The translations under genes were made by a program, and so were the position numbers. Below the pieces are notes generated by a model that searched no databases, had not been told where the DNA came from, and worked only from the letters and a program-made list of their open reading frames with translations. 64,000 nucleotides of DNA, from the NCBI RefSeq assembly GCF_039530225.1, contig NZ_BAAAOH010000001.1, forward strand, positions 1,426,001 to 1,490,000, given 5' to 3'. This document shows, one piece after another, positions 16,656 to 26,083 of this stretch. The stretch's first letter is position 1. Every line of letters starts with the position of its first letter. The DNA is from Microbacterium pumilum. GTDB lineage: Bacteria > Actinomycetota > Actinomycetes > Actinomycetales > Microbacteriaceae.

Positions 16656-17729
16656 CTAACCGATGCTCGTGCTGTCGTCTCCGCCGCGCTGCTGGCGGAT
16701 GCGGCGACCCTCGATGATGTCGTCCCGCTCCTTCTTCTCGCGCTTGTCGCTCTGTCGGGTGTCGCGAGCCGGGAGCTGGATCTGGCGCTCCGCGGCGATT
16801 CCGGCCTGCAACTGCCTGCCGCGCTCGAGCTCCGCGTCGAACTCCGCGCCGAACAGCAGGGCGAGGTTCGCGATCCACAGCCAGAGCAGGAACACGATCA
16901 CTCCGGCGAGCGAGCCATAGGTCTTCTCGTAGTTGGAGAAGTTCGTCACGTAGAGCCCGAATCCCAGCGTCGCGGTGCCCAGGATCACGATCGCCAGGAT
17001 CGCGCCCAGGCTGATCCAGCGGAACTTCGGCTGCTTGGCGTTCGGCGTGGCGTAGTAGAGCACGGCGACGAGCAGCACCACCACGACCAGCAGGAGAGGC
17101 CACTTGAGGATGCTCCACGCGAGCTGGACGCCTTCACCCACGCCGAGCGCCTTGCCCACCGCGTCGACGACGCCGCCCGACAGCACGAGGGCGAGCGCGA
17201 CGATCGTGAGCGCCAGCACCGTGATGATGGTGACGATCAGCTGCATCGGACGCAGCTTCCAGAAGGGCCGGCCTTCTTCGATCTCGTAGATGCGGTTCAT
17301 TGCGCGACTGAACGCGCCGACGTATCCCGACGCCGACCATAGTGCGACGAGGATGCCGGCCACGAGCGCGAACCCGGCTCCGGGTGCCTGCGACAGCTGC
17401 TCGATCGGACCGCGGAGCGCATCGGCGGTGTCGCCGGGTGCGACATCCTCGATGATCCCGAGGATGGCGTCGGCCGCGGCGCCGCTCTGTCCGACGACGC
17501 CCAGCAGCGAGAAGATCGCGATCATCGCGGGGAAGATCGAGAGCACGGCGTAGTAGGTGAGCGCGGCGCCGGTGTCCATGCACTGGTCGGCCGAGAATTC
17601 ACGCAGCGTCTTGCCGAACACGTACTTCCAGGAGCGCTTCTGCAGGTCGGTGGGACTGTCGGGCTTGCTCGCCGCATCCGGATCGGGGGTGCCGCCGGGG
17701 GCACTCGACGTCGTCTGCTGATCGGTCAT
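16656..17729 (-). CDS. YihY/BrkB family inner-membrane protein
   Basis: A 357-residue polytopic protein of the YihY/virulence-factor-BrkB family. After a hydrophilic Ser/Pro/Asp-rich N-terminus of about 40 residues come GAALTYYAVLSIFPAMIAIFS (first membrane helix and family hallmark), SASGYVGAFSRAMNRIYE, and four further membrane helices, ending in a charged, basic cytoplasmic tail of about 60 residues. The family was once annotated as RNase BN, which is incorrect; the transport or cell-envelope role is unknown. ATG 17729 gives the best-conserved N-terminus. It appears monocistronic. Confidence 0.9.
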   Translation of the reverse strand: MTDQQTTSSAPGGTPDPDAASKPDSPTDLQKRSWKYVFGKTLREFSADQCMDTGAALTYYAVLSIFPAMIAIFSLLGVVGQSGAAADAILGIIEDVAPGDTADALRGPIEQLSQAPGAGFALVAGILVALWSASGYVGAFSRAMNRIYEIEEGRPFWKLRPMQLIVTIITVLALTIVALALVLSGGVVDAVGKALGVGEGVQLAWSILKWPLLLVVVVLLVAVLYYATPNAKQPKFRWISLGAILAIVILGTATLGFGLYVTNFSNYEKTYGSLAGVIVFLLWLWIANLALLFGAEFDAELERGRQLQAGIAAERQIQLPARDTRQSDKREKKERDDIIEGRRIRQQRGGDDSTSIG

Positions 17730-17918
17730 CGCGATCACCGACCCGTTCCCGCTGAACTCCTGGCGCGGCACTCCGACATGACTTCTCCCTCGTCCGCGAC
17801 TGAACGCCGCGAAACCACATTCAAAGCCCAATCCCTGGGATCCGTAGAGGGCTTGCGGCACAGGGACCGCCTGTGCATGGGCATGCTGCGCACCCAGGCT
17901 CAGCGCGGCATCCGCCGG

Positions 17919-19391
17919 TCACAACCCCCGGTACGAGAACCGGCGGAGGACGGCGTCTGTCGTTCCCGTGGGCTCGACCCCGATCACTCGTCCGGTGAAG
18001 CCTGCGGCGACCTCGGTGGAGAGGTAGCGGCCGTCGACGGTCGCGAGTGCTCGGAACTCGTCCTCCGCGACATAGCCGAGAGTGAGATCATCGGCCGCGG
18101 CTACCCGGCCGTAGGGCTCGGCGGCAGGCAGTGTGGCGCGAATCGCAAGCGTGACCTTCGGGGCATCGGGTGCCGGGACGCCGGCGAGCACCTGATCGAG
18201 CGGCCCGACGACCATCCGGACCGAGATCGCACCATCCTGCGACCCGACCGCGACCCAGTGCGAGTCATCCAGCCGCAGCACCAGTCGCCCGCCGTCGGCG
18301 TCCACGGTGGCTCGGGCATCCCACTCCTGATCCTCGACGCGGATCGCAAGCAGCGAGCGATGGCCCGTCGAGTCCGAGGGGCGGATGACGCAGCCGACGT
18401 CGACAGCCGCTTCTATGAATTCATGCGGATGCCGGCCCGGCGCGATCCAGCGTGAGTCGAGGTGCGGTGACGAGAAGTCGTCGTCGAAGTCAGTGTGCGA
18501 CTTCGGCACGTCGAAAGCGGTTTCATCGACAACAGGCCAGTCGTCGAGCCAGCGCACGCCCGCGATGAACGTCTCGCGACCGTTCACATGAAAGCTCGGC
18601 GATGGTCCGACCGGGCGAACGCCGAGGTGCACCATCGCCCATGACCCGTCCGCGCGCTCGACCAGGTCGGCGTGACCCGTGTTCTGCACGGGATGGGAGG
18701 TGCTGCGGTGGCTCAGGATCGGGTTGGCCGGGTCGCCTTCGTACGGACCGCGGACGGAACGCGACCGGGCCACGGTGACGGCGTGGCCGCGCTCGGTGCC
18801 GCCTTCGGCGAGCAGCAGGTAGTACCAGTCGCCGCGGCGGTAGAGGTGCGGACCTTCGGGATGTGCGAGTCCGGTGCCACCCCAGACGTCGGTACGCTCC
18901 GACAGGAGTTCGCCGGTCTCCGGATTCACGACGGCCTGCGAGATGGGGCTGCCCGGCCGGCCCGATGCCCAGGTCAGGTAGCAGGTGCCGTCGGTGTCCC
19001 AGAACAGGTCGGGATCGATCCCGACCGCACCGGTCGCATACACGGGGGTCGTCCACGGGCCTGCCGGATCCGTCGCCGACACGATGAGGTGTCCTTCGCC
19101 GACGCGATTGATATTCGTCGTGATCATCCAGAACCGGCCGTCGTGGAACCGCAGCGTCGGCGCGAAGATGCCTCCGCTGCCCTCCGATGACGGCAGGGAC
19201 AACTGGTCCTCGCGGTCGAGCACGTTGCCGATGAGCCGCCACCTGACGAGGTCGCGGCTGTGGAAGATCGGCACACCCGGGAGGTACTCGAACGTCGACG
19301 TGATCACGAAGTAGTCGTCGTCGACGCGGCAGATCGACGGGTCGGGATGGAATCCGGGGAGAATCGGCGTCGTGGAATCGGGATGCGGCAT
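17919..19391 (-). CDS. Glycoside hydrolase family 43 (beta-xylosidase/arabinofuranosidase)
   Basis: A 490-residue five-bladed-propeller glycosidase plus a C-terminal beta-sandwich (about 315-490) of the type found in GH43 beta-xylosidases. The catalytic triad is visible: base Asp17 in HPDPSICRVDDDYF, pKa modulator near Asp126 in GIDPDLFW, and acid Glu179 in AHPEGPHLY. No signal peptide is present, so it would cleave short xylo- or arabino-oligosaccharides in the cytoplasm. The ATG at 19391 follows GAGAGGATGAGG. It is a single gene, divergent from a secreted protein gene. Its presence supports hemicellulose-fragment use in this region. Confidence 0.93.
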   Translation of the reverse strand: MPHPDSTTPILPGFHPDPSICRVDDDYFVITSTFEYLPGVPIFHSRDLVRWRLIGNVLDREDQLSLPSSEGSGGIFAPTLRFHDGRFWMITTNINRVGEGHLIVSATDPAGPWTTPVYATGAVGIDPDLFWDTDGTCYLTWASGRPGSPISQAVVNPETGELLSERTDVWGGTGLAHPEGPHLYRRGDWYYLLLAEGGTERGHAVTVARSRSVRGPYEGDPANPILSHRSTSHPVQNTGHADLVERADGSWAMVHLGVRPVGPSPSFHVNGRETFIAGVRWLDDWPVVDETAFDVPKSHTDFDDDFSSPHLDSRWIAPGRHPHEFIEAAVDVGCVIRPSDSTGHRSLLAIRVEDQEWDARATVDADGGRLVLRLDDSHWVAVGSQDGAISVRMVVGPLDQVLAGVPAPDAPKVTLAIRATLPAAEPYGRVAAADDLTLGYVAEDEFRALATVDGRYLSTEVAAGFTGRVIGVEPTGTTDAVLRRFSYRGL

Positions 19392-19520
19392 GGCCTCATC
19401 CTCTCGTCCGCGGGGTACTACGACCAAAGTTCGATTGTCGGGCATACCGCCGTCCACGCACTGTGGGATGCACCACCACGGGGCCTCCTGGTGGGTGATG
19501 AGTCACCTGAAAGGCAGCGT

Positions 19521-20390
19521 ATGTCCGTCTCCAGAACCCCGCTCGCGGTCGTCCGCGCAGCGATCATCGCCACGGCGCTCGTAGCCGCGTCGCTGGTCGT
19601 CGCCGGACCCGCTCAAGCGAAGACCTCAGCCACCGGCGGCGATTTCGCCGTCACTGTCAACGGAGCCACCTACAACCCCGCCCCCGGCAAAGACATCAAG
19701 CTCGAGGGTGGTCTCACAGCCAACGGGCGCGTGCTGGTGCGCGGCAAGCACGTCGGCTTCGACATCGACGTGGCCACGCTCGGCGTCTACGACTACACGC
19801 TGACCGGTGCCCCTGACACCCAGCGGATGGTTACCGCGCCGACCAAGATCTTCGCCTCGAAGATTCCCACCCTGACCGCGGCGCAGCGCGCCGGGGCGAG
19901 GATCTCGAGGCTCGAGGTGAAGGACGACTCAGTCGTCATCCTGTTCCAGACGTCTCTCGGCACGTACAAGATCCAGGCGAAGGATGGCGCGCAGGGCGGC
20001 ATCTTCCAGATGGAGACCGAATTCGCCGGTCCGGTCGAGTTCACCCACACCCTCGCGCCGGGCATCTTCTACTTCCTCAACTCGTTCACCGGCAAGATCA
20101 ACTTCGGCAACGGGATCGACGCTGTCAGCGCGGCGCAGAGCGCGACCGGCTACCACCAGATGCTCCTCGGCAAGGACAGCCCGCAGGTCGCCACCAAGAC
20201 ACTGCAGACCTCGACCGTCACCAAGTGGCTGGTCCAGCCGGGCGGACGAGTCGGCGGCGTGCTCGGCGAGGACGCCATCGAGCTGTCGGCCGGAGCGACG
20301 AACTGCACCAGCCAGTGCCAGGCGCAGAACCGCATCCGCGGCTCGCTGCCGGTGCCGCCGGATCCGGTGAACCCCACACCGCTCCCGTAG
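19521..20390 (+). CDS. Secreted protein of unknown function
   Basis: A 289-residue protein with a Sec signal peptide: basic start, hydrophobic stretch AAIIATALVAASLVVAG, and AQA cleavage site near residue 33. The mature part is rich in beta-strands (FAVTVNGATYNPAPGKDIKLEGGL, VLVRGKHVGFDIDVATLGVYDYTLTGAPD is split between strands) and ends with a cysteine pair (CTSQC) and a Pro-rich tail. I do not recognise the family. AAGG at 19511 serves ATG 19521, and a strong hairpin follows the stop, so it is monocistronic. It may be a cell-surface beta-sandwich. Confidence 0.75.
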   Translation: MSVSRTPLAVVRAAIIATALVAASLVVAGPAQAKTSATGGDFAVTVNGATYNPAPGKDIKLEGGLTANGRVLVRGKHVGFDIDVATLGVYDYTLTGAPDTQRMVTAPTKIFASKIPTLTAAQRAGARISRLEVKDDSVVILFQTSLGTYKIQAKDGAQGGIFQMETEFAGPVEFTHTLAPGIFYFLNSFTGKINFGNGIDAVSAAQSATGYHQMLLGKDSPQVATKTLQTSTVTKWLVQPGGRVGGVLGEDAIELSAGATNCTSQCQAQNRIRGSLPVPPDPVNPTPLP

Positions 20391-20405
20391 CAGGACGGGG
20401 AGAGG

Positions 20406-20437
20406 GGGAAGCGGCGGGCGCGACTCCGCCGCTTCCC
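20406..20437 (+). terminator. Strong hairpin terminator after the secreted protein gene
   Basis: GGGAAGCGGCGG (20406-20417) pairs perfectly with CCGCCGCTTCCC (20426-20437) around an 8-nt loop, 15 bp after the stop codon. No U-tract follows, as is common for high-GC actinobacterial terminators. Confidence 0.75.
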
Positions 20438-20563
20438 TCGTGTGCATCGCACGGTTCGAGAGCTCCGGATGCCGCGCCCGCCCGAATGGACTGTCGGCCA
20501 TGACCCCGTTACGGTGCTCACTATGACGCGTCCGGCGAAATCGCTCTTCCCGTCGGAGCCAAT

Positions 20564-21409
20564 GTGACCGTCCGCCCTGAGCTCACGGTCGTCGGAGCGA
20601 TCAATCTCGATCTGACTGCGCGCGTGCGACGTGCGCCCGAGCGGGGCGAGACCGTCGCAGACGGCATCCTGACCCGGCAGTCGGGCGGCAAAGGCGCGAA
20701 CCAGGCCGCGGCCGCGGCGCGGCTGGGAGCGCGGGTGCGTCTGATCGGCGCCATCGGCGATGACCCCGACGGCATCGAGCTGCGGCGAGCACTCGACTCC
20801 GCCGGCGTCGACACGACACAGGTGCAGGTGGTCGAGGCGGCCACCGGCACCGCACTCATCGTCATCGATGCGACGGGCGAGAATTCGATCGTCGTGTGTC
20901 CGGGCGCGAACTTGCAGATCGACGTGCGCCGCATGACGGTGGACCCGCACGCACCGGTGATCTCTCAACTCGAAGTGCCGATCGACGTGGTGGCTCACGT
21001 CGCGACGCAGACGGACGGCTTCTTCGTGCTCAATCCGTCGCCGGCGAGGGCGCTGCCTTCCGCCCTGGCGCAGCGTGTGGACCTGTTCATCGTCAACGAG
21101 GGCGAGTATGCCCAGCTGCCCGAGGTGCACGCCGCGCCGCTGGTCGCCCTGACCCTCGGCGCAGACGGCGCGGTGCTCTATCGTGACGGCACCGAGATCG
21201 CTCGAGCGCGGGCGACAGCCGCGAGGGTGACGAACACGGTCGGCGCCGGTGATGCGTTCGCCGCCGCGCTCACACTCGGGCTCATACGCGGCGACGAGCC
21301 GGCCGTCGCGCTCCAGCGCGCCTGCGCCGTGGGAGCGGCTGCCGTGGCGGACGACCGATCCCAACCGGACTTCCTGCCCCTGACCGACTACCCCGGAGCA
21401 CCCCGATGA
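20564..21409 (+). CDS. Ribokinase-like PfkB family sugar kinase
   Basis: A 281-residue PfkB-fold kinase. The N-terminal substrate motif VVGAINLDLTARVRR, the GGKGANQAAAAARLGARV signature (PfkB 1), and the C-terminal NTVGAGDAFAAALTLG signature with the catalytic Asp are all there. Coupling by ATGA to a nucleoside hydrolase makes phosphorylation of ribose released from nucleosides the likely role. The start is GTG 20564 with GGAG eight bases upstream. The enzyme is slightly shorter than E. coli RbsK (309) but complete in motifs. Control is probably by the convergent LacI regulator. Confidence 0.9.
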   Translation: MTVRPELTVVGAINLDLTARVRRAPERGETVADGILTRQSGGKGANQAAAAARLGARVRLIGAIGDDPDGIELRRALDSAGVDTTQVQVVEAATGTALIVIDATGENSIVVCPGANLQIDVRRMTVDPHAPVISQLEVPIDVVAHVATQTDGFFVLNPSPARALPSALAQRVDLFIVNEGEYAQLPEVHAAPLVALTLGADGAVLYRDGTEIARARATAARVTNTVGAGDAFAAALTLGLIRGDEPAVALQRACAVGAAAVADDRSQPDFLPLTDYPGAPR

Positions 21410-22365
21410 ATTCGCCCGAAGCGATACCCCTCTATCTCGACTGCGACACCGGGATCGACGACGCGCTGGCTCTCGCATACCTCCTCGCCGAGCCGGCGGT
21501 GCGCATCGTCGGGATCGGAACGGTGTCGGGCAACGTGTCGGCCGAACGGGCAGCGAGCAACACGCTCGCACTGCTGGAACTCGCGGGCAGGACCGACATC
21601 CCCGTGGCGGTCGGTGCGACGGATCCGCTGCACGGGACATTCCACGGCGGCGCGCCGCAGGTGCACGGCAAGGACGGGGTCGGTGGCATCGGACTCGTCC
21701 CGGAGACGTCCGCCGTCGTCGCCGCCTCGGCCGTGGACCTGTTGCGCGATCTCGCAGACGAGTGGTCCGGTCAGCTGCATGTGCTCGCCGTGGGTCCCCT
21801 GACGAACCTCGCCCGTTTCGCGTCGACCCACCCCGAGTCGGTATCGAACATCGCCGACGTCGTCGTGATGGGCGGGGCGTTCGATCGGCGCGGGAACGTC
21901 AGCGAGACCGCCGAGGCCAACATCCACAACGACCCCGAGGCCGCGGCCGCCACGTTCGAGGCCGAGTGGCCGATCACGATCGTGCCGCTCGACATCACGA
22001 TGGACCATGCGCTGACGGAGGCGGATGCGCGGCAGATCGAAGCCATCCAGGGGAGCCTCCCGCCTCAGCTCGCCGCCATGCTGGCGACGTACCTCGACTA
22101 CTACGAGCAGGGTGTGTTCGGCATCCGGCAGTGTGCCCTGCACGATCCGCTGGCGGCGATCATCGCCGCGGACGCGGCCGAGGTGCTGCGCGAAGACCAG
22201 CCTGCAGCCGTGCGCGTGGAGACGGAGGGGGAACATCGCGGGCGCACTGTGGCCGTGTCGGATGTCGCCCTTGCGTCATCCCACGATCGACGGATCGTGC
22301 TCGAGATCGCTCACCCCGCCGCCGCGACGCTGATCACGGCGCTGCGATCTTACGACTGGCCCTGA
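21406..22365 (+). CDS. Inosine-uridine preferring nucleoside hydrolase
   Basis: A 319-residue nucleoside N-ribohydrolase releasing ribose and free base. The calcium-binding DCDTGIDDALAL motif opens the protein (residues 12-23); VVVMGGAF, ANIHNDPEAAAATF and ALHDPLAAII complete the active-site set. Its ATG overlaps the ribokinase stop (ATGA), giving a two-gene ribonucleoside salvage unit. Its 3' end overlaps the convergent LacI gene by 16 bp. Base preference is not readable from sequence. Confidence 0.93.
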   Translation: MNSPEAIPLYLDCDTGIDDALALAYLLAEPAVRIVGIGTVSGNVSAERAASNTLALLELAGRTDIPVAVGATDPLHGTFHGGAPQVHGKDGVGGIGLVPETSAVVAASAVDLLRDLADEWSGQLHVLAVGPLTNLARFASTHPESVSNIADVVVMGGAFDRRGNVSETAEANIHNDPEAAAATFEAEWPITIVPLDITMDHALTEADARQIEAIQGSLPPQLAAMLATYLDYYEQGVFGIRQCALHDPLAAIIAADAAEVLREDQPAAVRVETEGEHRGRTVAVSDVALASSHDRRIVLEIAHPAAATLITALRSYDWP

Positions 22366-23429
22366 TCGGCGTTCGCAGGAGAACGTCCGGCGGTGCTCTC
22401 GCGGATGCGCAGCCGGGGCTCGAGGATGATCGTGGTGTGCGAATGCGTGTCGGCCGGCTCGGTGAGCTCGGCGACGAGCAGGCCGACCCCCGCGGCGCCG
22501 ATCTCTTCGCCACGCATCTCCACCGAGGTGAGGGGAACGGCGCCACCCCACGCGGCCGAGTTGTGGTCGCATCCCATCACCGCGATGTCGTCGGGGATGC
22601 GGATGCCGCTCGACGCCAGCTGATTCACGATCGCCATTGCAAGCACGTCGGTGACCGCCAGGACGGCATCGGGGCGCTGACCGGCGGGCAGCGCGACCAG
22701 ATCCTGTCCGATCCGAGCACCCTCGCGGGGCTTCAGCCCCTCGGCGAAGAGCTCGGTGAGAGTGACGGCTCCGTCACTCTCCGCGACGGCGCGAAGAACA
22801 CCCGCGCGCCGCAGGACCACTGGCTGGTAGTCCACGCGCGCGATCACGAATGCGAGGTGAGTGCGTCCGAGGTCGATCAGGTGGCGAGCCGCGAGGTAGC
22901 CGACCGCCTCGTTGTCGACCAGCACCCGGCACGAGGGAACTTCGCCGTCATAGTTCAGCTCGACCACAGGGCATCCGAGCCGTCGGGAGCGTTCGATGCC
23001 CTCGCCGTGGTCGGCCATCGGCGCGACCAGCAGCCCGGCGACGCGCTCGTCGTTCAGCGCACTCATGTGCGCATCGAGCAGAGTGGGATCGTCGTCCGCG
23101 AATGCCAGCTGCAGGTACAGGCCGTGCTCGAGGGCACGGCGCTGGGCGCCGCGCGCGATATCGACGAACAGCGAGTTGCTCAGGTCGATCGTGACCAGCC
23201 CGATCGTCTTCGACCGACCGTGGGCCAGGGCGCTCGCGAGCTTGTTGCGCGAGAACCCCAGCGCCTCGATCGCCTCGAGCACCCGCTCTCGCTTTTCCTG
23301 GCTCACGATCGCCGGACGATTCAGCACGTTCGAAACGGTTCCCGTCGAGACGCCCGCGCGCTTGGCCACATCCAAGATGCTCGGGCGGATCGGCCCGTCG
23401 GCACCGGGTCTGCGCGGAGAATCGGACAC
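22350..23429 (-). CDS. LacI family transcriptional regulator
   Basis: A 359-residue repressor-type regulator. The helix-turn-helix and hinge are at residues about 17-70 (SILDVAKRAGVSTGTVSNVLN, then ERVLEAIEALGFSRNKLASALA), followed by a periplasmic-binding-like sensor domain. I start at GTG 23429 because GGAGGG sits nine bases upstream and the HTH begins at the usual distance. Its 3' end overlaps the nucleoside hydrolase gene, so it most likely controls the ribokinase/nucleoside hydrolase pair in response to a ribose-like effector. I see no clear LacI palindrome before the kinase. Confidence 0.92.
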   Translation of the reverse strand: MSDSPRRPGADGPIRPSILDVAKRAGVSTGTVSNVLNRPAIVSQEKRERVLEAIEALGFSRNKLASALAHGRSKTIGLVTIDLSNSLFVDIARGAQRRALEHGLYLQLAFADDDPTLLDAHMSALNDERVAGLLVAPMADHGEGIERSRRLGCPVVELNYDGEVPSCRVLVDNEAVGYLAARHLIDLGRTHLAFVIARVDYQPVVLRRAGVLRAVAESDGAVTLTELFAEGLKPREGARIGQDLVALPAGQRPDAVLAVTDVLAMAIVNQLASSGIRIPDDIAVMGCDHNSAAWGGAVPLTSVEMRGEEIGAAGVGLLVAELTEPADTHSHTTIILEPRLRIRESTAGRSPANADQGQS

Positions 23430-23701
23430 TGACAGGCCCTCCTCGGGTGCGGTAGCGCGGCCGGCCGCTCGAATCGGCGGCCGATCGCCGGCCGTTTCGC
23501 GGATCTGACGGCAATCCTTGCACCCCCGTCGCGCCGCTGCGAATGCCGGCGCAGCCACGGCTTGGCCAGGCGGAGTTGATCCGGCCCGTCGTCGTGTCGG
23601 TGCTCGGTCTCTGAGGTATTGCTCCGACAAGCCCGGTACGCGCCGGGGCCGGCGCTGTCAAGCCATCGACGCGACCGCCTCGAAGCGGCGAGAGTGTGAC
23701 G

Positions 23702-23860
23702 ATGACCGGACTCGCAGTCATTCTGCTCATCATCGGAATCGTCCTCCTCCTCCTCGGCGTCTTCGTCGCGGCGGCGAAGTTCCTCCTCTGGATCGGCATC
23801 GTCATCGTGGTGATCGCCGTCATCGTCTGGCTGATGAAGTACATCCGCCGCTCGACCTGA
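23702..23860 (+). CDS. Small two-helix membrane protein (52 aa)
   Basis: A 52-residue protein, almost entirely hydrophobic: a first helix (LAVILLIIGIVLLLLGVFVA), a short turn with AAKF, a second helix (WIGIVIVVIAVIVWLM) and a basic C-terminus KYIRRST. ATG 23702 has GAGAG at good spacing. Small membrane proteins of this type are common in Microbacteriaceae, but I cannot name the family. It lies in a 470-bp stretch between a LacI gene and a LuxR-type gene and is too short for default gene callers. Confidence 0.7.
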   Translation: MTGLAVILLIIGIVLLLLGVFVAAAKFLLWIGIVIVVIAVIVWLMKYIRRST

Positions 23861-23900
23861 TCCCTTCGCTTCACGCACCCGGCCTCCTAGACTGGCGGCC

Positions 23901-24992
23901 GTGGGCACGACCGAGGCGGACGCGGTGCAGGACATCCGCTTCGCGCGCTCGGCCGACGGCGTCGGGATCGCCTACGCCGTTCACGGCTCGGGACCGCCGC
24001 TGCTGATCGACGCGTGCTGGCTGAGCCACCTCCAGTTCGACTGGCAGAGCCCGGTGTGGCGTCACTTCCTGGTCGAGCTCGGTCGAGTCGCCACCGTCAT
24101 CCGGTATGACGAGCGCGGACACGGTCTGTCGGACCGCGGTGTCACGGATCACAGCCTGCAGGCTCGGGTCGCGGATCTCGAGGCTGTCGCCGACGACGCG
24201 GGATTCGACCGATTCGCCCTGATGGCGATGGCGCAGGGCGGGCCGGTGGCGATCGAGTACGCCGTGCGGCATCCAGCGCGACTCACGCGCCTGATCTTCT
24301 ACGCAAGCCACGCCGGAGTGCCCCAGGGGGCGTCGCAGGACCAGCTCGAGCTGGATGAGGCGTTCCAGTCGCTGATCAAGGTGGGCTGGGCGCGGCCGAC
24401 ATCCGAGTTCCGTCGCGTCTTCACGAGCATGATGATCCCCGACGGCACCGAAGAGCAGATGAAGTGGATCGACGACCTGCAGGTGATGGCCGTCGATGCG
24501 GAGACTGCGGCGCTCGCCCGGTCGCAACGCCAGTTGACCGACTCGAGTGACCGCCTGCCCGAGCTCGACCTGCCGACGCTCGTGGTGCACAGTCGGGGCG
24601 ACCGCATGGTCGACTTCGCGCGCGCACGGCACCTGGCATCCAATATCGCGGGCGCGCGACTTGTGGCGCTCGACAGCGAGAACCACATCGTGCTGGCGGA
24701 TGAGCCCGCGTGGCCCGTGTTCCTCCGCGAGGTGACGGACTTCCTCGCGCCTGACCGCGTCTCCGGCGGCGTGGAGTCGACCGCCGAGGATGTCACGGAC
24801 GTGCTGTCGCCGCGTGAGCTCGACATCCTGCGGCTTGCCGCCGAAGGCCTCGACAACGATGCCATCGCGGGCGAGCTGGTGCTGTCGGTGCGAACCGTGG
24901 AGCGGCACCTGCAGAATGCGTACGCCAAGCTCGGACTGCAGGGCCGGACTGCGCGCACGGCGGCGGTCGCGCGGCTGCTCTCGCACACCTGA
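23901..24992 (+). CDS. Alpha/beta-hydrolase domain fused to LuxR HTH, nucleophile lost
   Basis: A 363-residue fusion: an alpha/beta-hydrolase fold (residues about 10-280) and a C-terminal LuxR/FixJ helix-turn-helix (about 298-360: LSPRELDILRLAAEGLDNDA, then LSVRTVERHLQNAYAKLGL). The oxyanion and cap region looks normal (RYDERGHGLSD), and the acid and histidine are kept (HSRGDRMVDF; SENHIVL), but the nucleophile elbow reads ALMAMAQGGP with Ala111 where Ser is expected. It is therefore probably a ligand-binding pseudo-enzyme that switches the HTH. Start GTG 23901 is the only reasonable one. No target is obvious. Confidence 0.85.
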   Translation: MGTTEADAVQDIRFARSADGVGIAYAVHGSGPPLLIDACWLSHLQFDWQSPVWRHFLVELGRVATVIRYDERGHGLSDRGVTDHSLQARVADLEAVADDAGFDRFALMAMAQGGPVAIEYAVRHPARLTRLIFYASHAGVPQGASQDQLELDEAFQSLIKVGWARPTSEFRRVFTSMMIPDGTEEQMKWIDDLQVMAVDAETAALARSQRQLTDSSDRLPELDLPTLVVHSRGDRMVDFARARHLASNIAGARLVALDSENHIVLADEPAWPVFLREVTDFLAPDRVSGGVESTAEDVTDVLSPRELDILRLAAEGLDNDAIAGELVLSVRTVERHLQNAYAKLGLQGRTARTAAVARLLSHT

Positions 24993-25113
24993 CCGACTAC
25001 GCGTCAGCCGCCATCGCCCCGCGTCACACGGGTGAGGATTGCGCGCTGGCGCCGATGTGGCGGGGTACGGGTCGTTTCTACGGTTGCGGTATCAACCACC
25101 GACCGGAGGAATC

Positions 25114-25959
25114 ATGTCCACCACAACCACCACCTCGCCGCGGATCACGGCGACGCCCGAAGACCGGGCGCTGAAGGCCAAGCACGCCGCCATGTGGGCG
25201 AGCGGCAGCTACCGCACCGTCGTCGAGGATGTCGTCGGCTCGCTCGGCGGCATCCTCGTCGACACCGTCGACGTGCGGCCGGGACAGCGTGTACTCGACG
25301 TCGCCGCCGGCACCGGAACGTCGGCCATTCCGGCCGCGCGTCGGGGCGCCGACGTGGTCGCGACCGACCTGACACCCGAGCTGCTCGACGTGGGCCGCGC
25401 GGCGACTGCCGCCGAGGGCCTCGACATCACGTGGCAGACCGCGGACGCCGAGGCGCTCCCTTTCGCCGATGCCGAGTTCGATGTCGTGCTGTCGAGCATC
25501 GGCGTGATGTTCGCGCCTCACCATCAGCTCGCCGCGGATGAGCTCGTGCGTGTCACGCGCTCGGGCGGCACGATCGGCGTGCTCAGTTGGACACCGGAAG
25601 GCTTCATCGGCCAGATGTTCGCCGCCATGAAGCCCTACGCGCCGGCGCCGCCTCCCGGAGCATCGCCGGCGCCGCTGTGGGGTCGCGCCGACCACGTGCG
25701 CGCACTGTTCGGCGACGAGGTGACCGACCTCGTGGCCCGCCAACAGGCACTGCGTGTGGAGCGGTTCGCCGACGGCGCGGAGTTCCGCGACTTCTTCAAG
25801 GCCAACTACGGCCCGACGATTGCGGTATACCGCTTCCTCGCGGACGACCCCGAGAAGGTCGCCGCACTCGACGCCGACCTCGCCGCGCTGGGTGACCGGT
25901 TCCTCGCGGACGGCGCAATGGCCTGGGAGTACCTGCTGGTGACGGGTCGGCGCAGCTGA
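25114..25959 (+). CDS. SAM-dependent class I methyltransferase
   Basis: A 281-residue methyltransferase of the UbiE/Methyltransf_11 type. Motif I is VLDVAAGTGTSAIPAARRGA, motif post-I is VVATDLTPELLDVG, and the AEALPFADAEFDVVLSSIGVMFAP block is typical. ATG 25114 has a strong CGGAGGAAT site. It is a single gene between a LuxR-type regulator and a repeat array. Substrate unknown; many close relatives methylate small molecules or quinones. Confidence 0.9.
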   Translation: MSTTTTTSPRITATPEDRALKAKHAAMWASGSYRTVVEDVVGSLGGILVDTVDVRPGQRVLDVAAGTGTSAIPAARRGADVVATDLTPELLDVGRAATAAEGLDITWQTADAEALPFADAEFDVVLSSIGVMFAPHHQLAADELVRVTRSGGTIGVLSWTPEGFIGQMFAAMKPYAPAPPPGASPAPLWGRADHVRALFGDEVTDLVARQQALRVERFADGAEFRDFFKANYGPTIAVYRFLADDPEKVAALDADLAALGDRFLADGAMAWEYLLVTGRRS

Positions 25960-26045
25960 CGCACTGGCCAGGGCACATCGGGACGCAACGAGACGGATCG
26001 GATCGCTTCGGCGGTCCGGTCCGTCTCGTGTGCGGCGTCTTGGAG

Positions 26046-26067
26046 GCTTGGACAGGCTCAACGACCG
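26046..26067. repeat. Degenerate single copy of the 22-bp dispersed repeat
   Basis: Matches the CTTCGACAGGCTCAGCGACC element with two changes (GG for CG near the start and CAACG for CAGCG). It lies just before the 84-bp array. Confidence 0.6.
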
Positions 26068-26083
26068 ATGCTCGGCCTCGGCC

